Positions 16,254-23,616 of a stretch of DNA of 64,000 nt are shown here, in pieces. Every line of letters starts with the position of its first letter. Position 1 is the stretch's first letter. A model generated the notes under the pieces. That model did not search any database and had not been told where the DNA came from. It was given only the letters and a program-made list of their open reading frames with translations. The position numbers and the translations under genes are program-made. This DNA is from Parvibaculum sp041688015 (lineage in GTDB: Bacteria; Pseudomonadota; Alphaproteobacteria; Parvibaculales; Parvibaculaceae): contig JBDNIY010000001.1 in NCBI GenBank assembly GCA_041688015.1, forward strand, positions 434,001-498,000. The letters run 5' to 3'.

Positions 16254-16979
16254 ATGTTTGAAATTCTGTCTAGCCCGGAAAACTGGGCCAGCCTGATCAC
16301 TTTGACGATCCTTGAGATCGTGCTCGGCGTCGACAACATCATTTTCCTGGCAATTTTGGCGTCGCGCTTGCCCAAAGAAAAGCAAAAGCTGGGCCGTCGC
16401 TTGGGTTTGCTTGCTGCGCTCGTCACACGTCTGGGCCTGCTTGCATCCATTGCATGGATCGTGAGCATGAGTGAGCCCTTCATCACTGTGGGTGGATTTG
16501 GTGTTTCGTGGCGTGACATCATCCTGTTGGTTGGTGGTCTTTTCTTGATCGCTAAGTCCACGCTCGAAATTCACAGTGAGGTCGAAGGCAACGGCCATGA
16601 CGACAAGCCAGGCGCGGTCAAGGCAACCCTATGGGTTGTCGTTACCCAGATTGCCATCATTGATATTGTGTTCTCGCTCGACACGGTCATGACCGCCGTT
16701 GGCATGTCGGACCATTTTGAAATCATGGCTATTGCGGTACTGGCCGCGGTTGCCGTCATGATTTTCGCTGCAGAACCGATTGCTGCTTTCGTTGACAAAC
16801 ATCCCACCGTCAAGATGCTGGCCTTGAGCTTTCTCATCTTGATTGGCGTGTCTCTCGTCGCTGATGCGTTCCATTTCCACATTCCCAAAGCCTATCTCTA
16901 TTTTGCTGTGGCTTTTTCCATTGGTGTGGAATCCCTTAATCTTTGGACCAAGGCGCGTCGCAGCACCCCTCAGCCCTAA
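16254..16979 (+). CDS. TerC family integral membrane protein
   Basis: A 241-residue polytopic protein with about seven hydrophobic segments and the TerC signatures EIVLGVDNIIFLAIL near the N-terminus and DIVFSLDTVMTA in the second half. Both carry membrane-embedded acidic residues thought to bind metal. Family members are linked with manganese efflux and metalation of exported proteins; tellurite resistance is the historical name. It starts 13 bases after lpdA and may be transcribed with the pdh operon. The substrate is inferred from the family only. Confidence 0.88.
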   Translation: MFEILSSPENWASLITLTILEIVLGVDNIIFLAILASRLPKEKQKLGRRLGLLAALVTRLGLLASIAWIVSMSEPFITVGGFGVSWRDIILLVGGLFLIAKSTLEIHSEVEGNGHDDKPGAVKATLWVVVTQIAIIDIVFSLDTVMTAVGMSDHFEIMAIAVLAAVAVMIFAAEPIAAFVDKHPTVKMLALSFLILIGVSLVADAFHFHIPKAYLYFAVAFSIGVESLNLWTKARRSTPQP

Positions 16980-16998
16980 CATCTTAATCGCTATTTAA

Positions 16999-17029
16999 CT
17001 CTCCCTGCTTAACATTTGCGCAGGGAGAG
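16999..17029 (+). promoter_or_regulatory. Hairpin that covers the ribosome-binding site of the PAS gene
   Basis: A perfect ten-base stem, CTCTCCCTGC (16999-17008) with GCAGGGAGAG (17020-17029), encloses an 11-base loop. The right arm contains the GGGAGAG Shine-Dalgarno sequence of the ATG at 17036. No T-run follows, so a terminator is unlikely. The fold is read directly; translational control is inferred. Confidence 0.55.
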
Positions 17030-17035
17030 GTGGCC

Positions 17036-17542
17036 ATGCTGACAGATCTAGGACCGCAAGCGAAAGCAAGCAACGTTGACTATGAAGTGGCGGTAGTTGA
17101 TACGCCGCTGCATTCAAAAAATCGTCTGCTCGTTGACTATTGGACCAGCAATCTGGACGTCGATGGTATTGTTCATCGACGCGACATTGACCCGGCCCAA
17201 TTGAAACCTGTCTTGGGCAGCCTCTTCATTGTTGAGCTGATTGATGATGGCAGGGACTTGCTTTATCGCCTTGTGGGTTCCGAGAACGAACGACGTCTTG
17301 GCATGCGCTGTATGGGAAGACGCTTTACCGAGTGCTATTCACAACAAATGGCGGCTGAGCAGATTGCCTTTCACACGTCGACCTTCAAATCCGGACGCCC
17401 CGCCTTTTTGCGTGGTCGCCTTTTGGGGCTCGACCTTGAATATGTTCAGTTTGAAGCTTGCTATCTGCCCATGAGGCGCGACGATGGTGGGTTTCAGATG
17501 CTGGGCGGCATGTTCGATCTGGCCGAAGAAAAGCAGAATTAA
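17036..17542 (+). CDS. PAS domain-containing protein (PAS_5 type)
   Basis: A 168-residue protein resembling the small stand-alone alphaproteobacterial PAS_5 proteins, with LLVDYWTSNL near residue 38 and RLVGSENERRLG in the middle. No output domain (kinase, cyclase or HTH) is attached, so it may sense a ligand or serve as an adaptor. The ATG at 17036 has GGGAGAGG upstream and is preferred over a GTG at 17030. Its ribosome-binding site can be hidden in a perfect hairpin (16999-17029). The signal and partner are unknown. Confidence 0.7.
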   Translation: MLTDLGPQAKASNVDYEVAVVDTPLHSKNRLLVDYWTSNLDVDGIVHRRDIDPAQLKPVLGSLFIVELIDDGRDLLYRLVGSENERRLGMRCMGRRFTECYSQQMAAEQIAFHTSTFKSGRPAFLRGRLLGLDLEYVQFEACYLPMRRDDGGFQMLGGMFDLAEEKQN

Positions 17543-17650
17543 CGCCAATTTCTGAGCGTTTAACATGTGCCAACCTTGTCTATTTGCTTGAATCGCAGGG
17601 ACGGTCTATCCATTTGTTTGACAGCACAGAAGGCGCAGGCGAACGGACGC

Positions 17651-18610
17651 ATGGCGACGATCATCAATACCCTTGGCGCGGCTAGACCCCGCCACCCTGA
17701 AAAAGCCAATCGGCCCGATACGCCCGTCCTGCGTAAACCGGAGTGGATTCGTGTCAGAGCGCCGAATTCTCCCGTCTACGCAGAAACAAAGAAAATTGTT
17801 CGCGACAACAATCTCGTCACTGTTTGCGAGGAGGCCGGCTGCCCGAATATTGGTGAATGCTGGTCAAAGAAACACGCCACAATGATGATCATGGGCGACA
17901 CTTGCACGCGCGCCTGTTCATTCTGCAACGTCAAGACAGGCCTACCCGGCGCGTTGGACCCACACGAGCCGGAAAATGTCGGCAATGCTATTGCCAAACT
18001 CGGATTGCACCATGTCGTAATAACCTCGGTTGACCGCGACGATCTGCCAGACGGCGGAGCGATGCATTTCGTCGAAGTCGTCAAAGCGATCAGACGTTTG
18101 TCACCGGGCACGACCGTCGAAATTCTAACGCCGGATTTCTTGCGCAAAGAAGGCGCGCTTGAACTGGTGGTCGCGGCAAAGCCCGATGTGTTCAATCACA
18201 ACCTTGAAACAGTGCCGCGCCTCTATTTGAACATTCGCCCTGGCGCGCGCTATTTCCATTCGCTGCGCTTGCTCCAGCGCGTCAAAGAGCTCGACCCGAC
18301 GATTTTCACCAAGTCCGGCATCATGGTAGGCTTGGGTGAAGGTCGTGAAGAAGTCCTGCAGGTGATGGACGATATGCGTTCGGCCAATATCGATTTCTTG
18401 ACCATCGGCCAATATCTACAGCCGACCCGAAAGCATGCAGCGGTGGCTCGCTTTGTGACGCCTGATGAATTCAAGTCATATGAAACCGTCTCACGGACAA
18501 AGGGCTTCTTGCTTGTCTCCTCAAGTCCGCTGACACGCTCTTCCTATCATGCCGGCGAAGATTTTACGCGGCTGCGCGATGCGCGCAATGCGCTTTTAGC
18601 GCGCGGATAG
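17651..18610 (+). CDS. lipA: Lipoyl synthase LipA
   Basis: A 319-residue radical SAM enzyme that inserts two sulfurs into protein-bound octanoyl groups. The auxiliary cluster CX4CX5C is C59, C64, C70. The radical SAM cluster CX3CX2C is C85, C89, C92. The C-terminal SSYH motif is present. Its clients include the PdhB and PdhC lipoyl domains encoded just upstream. I chose the ATG at 17651; the 28-residue upstream extension is not conserved-looking. The Shine-Dalgarno sequence is weak. It is followed after one base by the ratA-like gene, a standard alphaproteobacterial pairing. Confidence 0.96.
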   Translation: MATIINTLGAARPRHPEKANRPDTPVLRKPEWIRVRAPNSPVYAETKKIVRDNNLVTVCEEAGCPNIGECWSKKHATMMIMGDTCTRACSFCNVKTGLPGALDPHEPENVGNAIAKLGLHHVVITSVDRDDLPDGGAMHFVEVVKAIRRLSPGTTVEILTPDFLRKEGALELVVAAKPDVFNHNLETVPRLYLNIRPGARYFHSLRLLQRVKELDPTIFTKSGIMVGLGEGREEVLQVMDDMRSANIDFLTIGQYLQPTRKHAAVARFVTPDEFKSYETVSRTKGFLLVSSSPLTRSSYHAGEDFTRLRDARNALLARG

Positions 18611-18611
18611 G

Positions 18612-19118
18612 ATGACGGCCACTCAACAGATGCGTGACGTGCCATACGCGGCAGACGACATGTTTGCGTTGGTTGCGGACGTGGCGCATTACCCTGACTA
18701 CTTGCCTTGGTGTGCTGGTGCCCGCATTAGAAAGCGCGAACTAGAAGGCAACAATGAAGTGCTGATGGCGGATTTGATTGTTTCCTACAAGCTGTTCAGG
18801 GAACAATTCACCAGCCGCGTTGCGCTCAATAAAATGGCCAGTGTCATTGACGTTCAATATGTGCAGGGGCCGTTTAAGTATCTGACAAACAAATGGCATT
18901 TCGAGCCGCTCAGCTCTGGCGGATGCCGTATTCATTTTTATATCGACTTTGAATTCCGCAGCACCACCTTGCAAAAGCTGATGAACGGCGTTTTTGCCAA
19001 AGCATTTTCGCGTCTCATGCAGGCGTTCATCGATGAAGCTGAAAAGCGCTTTGAAAAAGGAAAGCCTTCAGCTCCAGCCGCGAAATTTGAACCAGATCAA
19101 GGGAATGATCGCACTTAG
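18612..19118 (+). CDS. RatA/COQ10-type START-domain protein
   Basis: A 168-residue polyketide-cyclase/START fold protein. It opens with MFALVADVAHYPDYLPWC and has the family's FKYLTNKWHFEP in the core. The family includes bacterial RatA and mitochondrial COQ10, a coenzyme Q-binding protein. The COQ10-like role in ubiquinone function is the better guess in alphaproteobacteria. It directly follows lipA. Its last 51 bases overlap the end of the convergent corA frame, so both C-termini are encoded by the same DNA on opposite strands. Confidence 0.88.
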   Translation: MTATQQMRDVPYAADDMFALVADVAHYPDYLPWCAGARIRKRELEGNNEVLMADLIVSYKLFREQFTSRVALNKMASVIDVQYVQGPFKYLTNKWHFEPLSSGGCRIHFYIDFEFRSTTLQKLMNGVFAKAFSRLMQAFIDEAEKRFEKGKPSAPAAKFEPDQGNDRT

Positions 19119-20057
19119 AGCGATGAGACCTAACCCCCAAGGGTAACCCCAAGTCCAATTCAATTCTGGCATATCTTTGAAGTTCATCCCATACATGCTG
19201 GCGACGAGCGTTGGCGGAATGCCTGCCACTGACACGATAGTTAAGACACGGAACGTATTGTTTTGCTCAATGCTGATCAATCCCAATGTAGCATCAAGCA
19301 GGAGCTGAACCTTGTTATTGAGGTGGTTCACATAATCGTTGAGCGAAATGGCATCGTCGCGCAAAGTCTTGATATAGGGCTTCACTTCGCTGGGGGTCCA
19401 ATCGTCTGCGAGACCAGCCATATAGGCGATGATGCGATTGACGCTCAAGAGGCTGTCTCGAATTGTCGAAGCTAGATCGCCCGCACGCCCGATACGACGC
19501 AAAATGACGCGCATGTCGGTGCTGCCCTTGATTGCCCTCTGCGACTTCGTCAGATTTTCGCCTCTGAATGTGCGGTGTGAAATGCCAGCAAGCTCATCGC
19601 CAACGCGTTCGAGGACGTCTGCCATTCGATCAAGGATGGCATCGATGAGGCCGACAAAGACGCCAGGGCTTGATTGGTGAAATGAGCCTCTCTTGGTCAT
19701 GCGCTCTTGAAAGGTGTTGAACGCGGACAGTTCGGCATAGCGAATGGTGATCAAGGCGGTCTTGGTCAAAATAAAGCCGACAGGTGTGACTTCGGGTGCG
19801 TTGCTCGTTGCGTTGGAGACAAGCGGCGCGCTCATGAAAAGCGCGCCGTCATCAGTGCGCATTCGGCTGGAGGTTTCAATTTCGCTTAATGATTCTGCCG
19901 TTGGCAATGTGAGCGACGTCAACCGTTCGACAAATTGGACTTCGCCAGCTGTGGGGCTGAAGAGGTCGATCCAGATGGTACCGTCGGGAACAGACGTCAC
20001 AGAAAAATCTGTAACGGCCATTTTGTCTGACTGCTGACAATCTCGGAAAAATAACAT
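19068..20057 (-). CDS. corA: CorA family magnesium/divalent cation transporter
   Basis: About 329 residues: a large cytoplasmic N-terminal domain and two C-terminal membrane helices with the selectivity motif YGMNF between them. The family forms pentameric Mg2+ (or Co2+/Zn2+) channels. I chose the ATG at 20057, preceded by GGTGA and only 4 bases after the glyoxalase stop, which suggests an operon; the ATG at 20021 is an alternative. Residues beyond that start in the longer frame do not resemble CorA. The 3' end overlaps the convergent ratA-like gene by 51 bases. Confidence 0.88.
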   Translation of the reverse strand: MLFFRDCQQSDKMAVTDFSVTSVPDGTIWIDLFSPTAGEVQFVERLTSLTLPTAESLSEIETSSRMRTDDGALFMSAPLVSNATSNAPEVTPVGFILTKTALITIRYAELSAFNTFQERMTKRGSFHQSSPGVFVGLIDAILDRMADVLERVGDELAGISHRTFRGENLTKSQRAIKGSTDMRVILRRIGRAGDLASTIRDSLLSVNRIIAYMAGLADDWTPSEVKPYIKTLRDDAISLNDYVNHLNNKVQLLLDATLGLISIEQNNTFRVLTIVSVAGIPPTLVASMYGMNFKDMPELNWTWGYPWGLGLIALSAIIPLIWFKFRGWS

Positions 20058-20061
20058 GAGT

Positions 20062-20481
20062 TCACCAATGGCCCGTATTCGGCATGGATTGCCACGGCTC
20101 CTGCGGCGGCAGCGCACCGCCTTTTTGCAAGAGTTCAATCGACACATTGTCGGGCGAACGCACAAACGCCATGTGCCCATCGCGCGGCGGACGATTGATT
20201 GTGACGCCGCCCTTCATTAGTTTTTCGCAAAGCGCATAAATGTCATCGACCTCATAAGCGAGATGGCCAAAGTTGCGCCCTTCGTCCAATTCTTCGGGAT
20301 CCCAATTATGGGTCAGCTCGACTTGCGCCTCTTTTTGGCCGGGTGGCGCCAAAAAAACGAGAGAAAACCGGCCCGCTTCGACATCGATCCGGCGTAATTG
20401 TTCAAGGCCGAGTTTGTCACAATAGAAGTCGAGGGACTTGTCGAGGTCCACAACGCGGACCATGGTGTGTAGATATTTCAT
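20062..20481 (-). CDS. gloA: Lactoylglutathione lyase (glyoxalase I), VOC family
   Basis: A 139-residue VOC-fold metalloenzyme that isomerises the methylglyoxal-glutathione hemithioacetal to S-lactoylglutathione. The expected metal ligands are visible: His5 (LHTMVRV), Glu in AQVELTHNW, His in NFGHLAYEV and Glu in SIELLQKG. The spacing matches the short proteobacterial GloA. It sits upstream of corA on the same strand. A different VOC activity cannot be excluded, but the ligand set and the THNW motif favour glyoxalase I. Confidence 0.88.
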   Translation of the reverse strand: MKYLHTMVRVVDLDKSLDFYCDKLGLEQLRRIDVEAGRFSLVFLAPPGQKEAQVELTHNWDPEELDEGRNFGHLAYEVDDIYALCEKLMKGGVTINRPPRDGHMAFVRSPDNVSIELLQKGGALPPQEPWQSMPNTGHW

Positions 20482-20563
20482 GCAGAGCCTCCAAGGATTT
20501 TAGGGCATGATCGACTAAACAGCCATGCTCGTAAAGCGAGCTTTTCCTGCAGGAGATCGAGCC

Positions 20564-21281
20564 TTGTCGAGCCCTTTCCTGCACGCAATCGAGCGTGCCT
20601 CAAATATCGTGTTTTTTACCGGTGCGGGGAGTAAGTACCGAATCGGGTATCCCCGATTTTCGCTCCCCCGGTGGAATCTGGACAAAGATGTCCCCCATCA
20701 ATTTTAATGAATTTTTGAAATCCCCGGAAATGCGTCGCGAAGCCTGGCGGCGCAAATTTGAGATCGACAAAACTATAACCGGGGCCGAACCCAACAAGGG
20801 CCATGTCGCCATCGCCAAGCTGGTGGACACCGGCCAAGTGAGCCATGTGATTACGCAGAACATCGACAACCTGCATCAAAATTCCGGCGTGCCCGCCGAC
20901 AAGGTGATCGAACTACATGGCAATGGCACCTATGCCAAATGCCTCGATTGCGGGACGCGCCACGAACTCGACGAGGTGCGCGCGCTGTTTGAAGCGAGCG
21001 ACGGCCCGCCCACCTGTCGGCAATGTAGCGGCATGGTGAAATCGGCAACCGTGTCGTTTGGGCAAGCGATGCCGGAAGTTGAAATGCGCCGCGCGGAAGA
21101 GGCGACGCTCGCTTGCGATCTCTTCATCGCCATTGGCTCGTCACTTCAAGTCTATCCCGCCGCCGGATTTCCGATCATCGCCAAACGTAATCGTGAGCCG
21201 ACCGACCTCGACCAGATTGCCGATATTGTCATTCATGCCGAAATCGGCGCGACGTTGGCCCCGATTGCGATGCTGAACTGA
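20564..21281 (+). pseudogene. Sir2 family NAD-dependent deacylase, frameshifted
   Basis: The reading frame begins at a TTG (20564) with AGGAG eight bases upstream and runs into FFTGAG. It then needs a one-base skip (near 20628) to continue as VSTESGIPDFRSPGG. The break falls inside the NAD-binding GAG(I/V)ST motif. The rest is intact: TQNIDNLHQ, catalytic His in ELHGNG and two CxxC zinc pairs. About eight residues usually found between AKRN and REPT near the C-terminus also seem to be missing. Two lesions suggest a decayed sirtuin; a sequencing error at the first remains possible. The ribosome-binding site is also covered by an inverted repeat, TGCAGGA/TCCTGCA. Confidence 0.75.
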
Positions 21282-21309
21282 GGTTGACGTGGCGGTAGGG
21301 CCTTCGCCT

Positions 21310-21337
21310 TTGACAACTGATAAATTGTCATTATCAT
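21310..21337 (+). promoter_or_regulatory. Promoter with overlapping operator-like palindrome, upstream of the Baeyer-Villiger monooxygenase
   Basis: TTGACA (21310-21315) and TATCAT (21332-21337) are spaced 16 bases apart. The inverted repeat TGACAA-N8-TTGTCA (21311-21330) overlaps the -35 box and spacer. This is the layout of a repressed promoter. The regulator is not identified; function is inferred. Confidence 0.55.
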
Positions 21338-21471
21338 TATGAGCGTCGGTCGAAAATGCCGCCGAGCGGCGGAAAACGCGCGGGCGGCGTATGGCGACGA
21401 GGAACACCGGATCAAGGCCCCAAGAAATTCAAAGACTTAAAAATTGAAACCGAAAAAGGGAGAGAAGTGGG

Positions 21472-23295
21472 ATGTCGGAACAAGAAAAGGCTTCGGGGAC
21501 GGAACAACAGGCCGCGGCTGATTTGGGATTTGATCCCGTGGCGCTGAAGGCGAAATATCGCGCCGAGCGTGACAAGCGTCTGCGCAAGGACGGCAATCAG
21601 CAATATGTCGAGATCAAAGATAGCTACGCGCATTACCTCGAAGACCCCTATGTGGACGCGATTGAACGCGCAGCCCTGAGCGATGAAGTGGACGTGGTGG
21701 TTGTCGGCGGCGGCTTTGGCGGCTTACTGGCAGGCGCGCGTTTGCGCGAGGCAGGCGTCGAGCGCATTCGTATGATTGAGAAGGGCGGCGACTTCGGCGG
21801 CACCTGGTATTGGAACCGCTATCCCGGTGCGGCTTGCGATATTGAATCCTATATCTATCTGCCGCTGCTCGAAGAGGTCGGCTATATGCCGGTCGAAAAA
21901 TATTCAAAGGCCGCCGAAATTCTCGAACACTCGCGCGCCATCGGCCGCAAGTTTGATCTCTATCGTGATGCACTGTTCCAGACTGAAGCCAAGGAATTTC
22001 ATTGGAACGAAGAGACGGCGCGCTGGATCGTCTCAACCAATCGCGGCGATGCCATTCGCGCCCGTTTTGTAGTAACCGCGAGCGGTCCGCTGCATCGCCC
22101 CAAGCTGCCGGGTATTCCCGGCGTCGAGACGTTCAAAGGCCATTCGTTCCACACCAGCCGCTGGGACTACGCTTATACAGGCGGAGACTACAATGGTGGG
22201 CTGGAAAAGCTCAAAAACAAGCGCGTCGGCATCATCGGCACCGGCGCAACAGCGGTGCAATGCGTGCCGCATCTGGGTAAATGGGCCAAGGAACTGACCG
22301 TGTTTCAGCGCACGCCTTCGTCAATCGACGTGCGTAACAATCGCCCGACTGATCCCGACTGGGCGCGCGAGCTGACGCCCGGTTGGCAGCAGCACCGCAT
22401 GGACAATTTCAACACGCTCGTTTCGGGCGGCGTGCAGGAGGTCGATCTCGTCAACGATGGTTGGACCGACATCATCGGCAATCTGCTGGTGATGGCCCGC
22501 AAGGGGGCTATGGGCCGTTCGCCGCAGGAGATGGCGGAAGTTGTGCAACTGGCTGACTTTCAGAAGATGGAGTCAATCCGCAAGCGCGTGGACACAGTGG
22601 TGAAGGACGAGAGCGCCGCCGAAGCGCTGAAGCCCTGGTACAACCAGTTCTGCAAGCGCCCGTGCTTCCATGATGATTATTTGGACACGTTCAACCGCCC
22701 CAATGTGCGTCTTGTCGATACGCAAGGACAGGGCGTCGACCGGATCACGGAAAACGCCATCATCGCCAATGGTGAAGAGTTCGAGATTGATTGCCTGATC
22801 TATGCGACGGGCTTTGAAGTCGGCACGGGCTACACGCGCCGCGCGGGCTTTGAGCTTTATGGTCGTGACGGTGTGGCGCTGTCGGAGAAATGGAAAGACG
22901 GCGTGTCGTCGCTGCACGGCATGCATACGCGCGGCTTTCCCAATTGCTTCATGATCAGCAACTCGCAGTCGGGCTTCACCGCCAACTATCCGCATATGTT
23001 GAACGAGCAGTCCAAGCACATGGCCTATATCGTCAAGCAATGCATCGACCGTCAGGCCCGTGTGGTCGAAGTGGCGCAAGAGGCAGAGGACGCATGGGTC
23101 GAAACGATCCTCAAATCTTCCGCCATCAGCCGCCGCTTTCAGGAAGAATGCACGCCCGGCTATTACAATAATGAAGGCCAGCCGAGCGATCTGGCAATCC
23201 GCAACGGTTCTTATGGGGCAGGCTCCATTGCCTTCATCAAAATCCTTGAAGAGTGGCGCGCCGCCGGTGAAATGCCGGGACTGGTTGTGCAGTAG
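21472..23295 (+). CDS. Baeyer-Villiger-type flavin monooxygenase
   Basis: A 607-residue class B flavoprotein monooxygenase. The FAD motif GGGFGG is at 79-84, the NADPH motif GIIGTGATAVQ near 255, and the Baeyer-Villiger fingerprint FxGxxxHxxxWD spans F221 to D232. The length and N-terminal extension match cyclohexanone/phenylacetone monooxygenases, which turn ketones into esters or lactones. GGGAGAG precedes the ATG, and a palindrome-bearing promoter lies upstream. No hydrolase or dehydrogenase partner sits beside it, so the natural substrate cannot be read from context. Confidence 0.9.
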   Translation: MSEQEKASGTEQQAAADLGFDPVALKAKYRAERDKRLRKDGNQQYVEIKDSYAHYLEDPYVDAIERAALSDEVDVVVVGGGFGGLLAGARLREAGVERIRMIEKGGDFGGTWYWNRYPGAACDIESYIYLPLLEEVGYMPVEKYSKAAEILEHSRAIGRKFDLYRDALFQTEAKEFHWNEETARWIVSTNRGDAIRARFVVTASGPLHRPKLPGIPGVETFKGHSFHTSRWDYAYTGGDYNGGLEKLKNKRVGIIGTGATAVQCVPHLGKWAKELTVFQRTPSSIDVRNNRPTDPDWARELTPGWQQHRMDNFNTLVSGGVQEVDLVNDGWTDIIGNLLVMARKGAMGRSPQEMAEVVQLADFQKMESIRKRVDTVVKDESAAEALKPWYNQFCKRPCFHDDYLDTFNRPNVRLVDTQGQGVDRITENAIIANGEEFEIDCLIYATGFEVGTGYTRRAGFELYGRDGVALSEKWKDGVSSLHGMHTRGFPNCFMISNSQSGFTANYPHMLNEQSKHMAYIVKQCIDRQARVVEVAQEAEDAWVETILKSSAISRRFQEECTPGYYNNEGQPSDLAIRNGSYGAGSIAFIKILEEWRAAGEMPGLVVQ

Positions 23296-23310
23296 GTTTT
23301 TTGTCTTGGT

Positions 23311-23402
23311 GTCATCGCCCGGCCCACCTCTGGTTAGAGGGGGGCTGGGCATCCATCTTTGCGGCATCAAAGCTGGATTGCCCGATCAAGTCGGGCGATG
23401 AC
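23311..23402. repeat. Family-B palindromic repeat
   Basis: Perfect 11-base outer arms, GTCATCGCCCG and CGGGCGATGAC, enclose about 70 bases with further internal pairing ('catccatctttgcggcatcaa'). The inner sequence resembles that of the copy at 127-205. Confidence 0.8.
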
Positions 23403-23436
23403 CGAGTGTATTGGTTGGAGCCTTCCTACAAATTCA

Positions 23437-23528
23437 GTGTCGCCCCGGGGCTTGACCCCGGGGTCCATTGGCCCAGTCAAATTTTTGCGCCGCTGCATGG
23501 GTCCCGGGATCAAGTCCCGGGACGACAC
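23437..23528. repeat. Family-B palindromic repeat
   Basis: Outer arms GTGTCG and CGACAC enclose two strong sub-hairpins. One is CCCCGGGG-CTTGA-CCCCGGGG (23443-23463). The other is a TCCCGGGA-type palindrome near 23510-23523. It lies immediately after another copy. Confidence 0.8.
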
Positions 23529-23616
23529 CACGTTTTTTATTTTAGGCTTTGCCACAATCACGGCTTAGGATTTCTTCAGCGCTGAATCAAAGCGTCGTAA
23601 AAAATTGGGGAGAAAT

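Larger units (their letters stand above)
23296..23616. other. Gene-free stretch made mostly of two family-B repeats
   Basis: Between the monooxygenase stop and the glucosidase start no gene is visible. Most of the sequence is occupied by hairpin repeats at 23311-23402 and 23437-23528. The last 80 bases contain only a ribosome-binding site (GGGGAGA) for the glucosidase. Confidence 0.75.

Noticed and set aside
16999..17029. Terminator after terC
   Set aside because: The stem is good but it is followed by GTGGCCATG rather than a T-run, and it overlaps the next gene's ribosome-binding site.
20525..20707. A separate 60-residue plus-strand gene
   Set aside because: Its product ends in the sirtuin FFTGAG motif and the next frame continues with STESGIPDFRSPGG, so it is the front of the frameshifted sirtuin, not a gene of its own.
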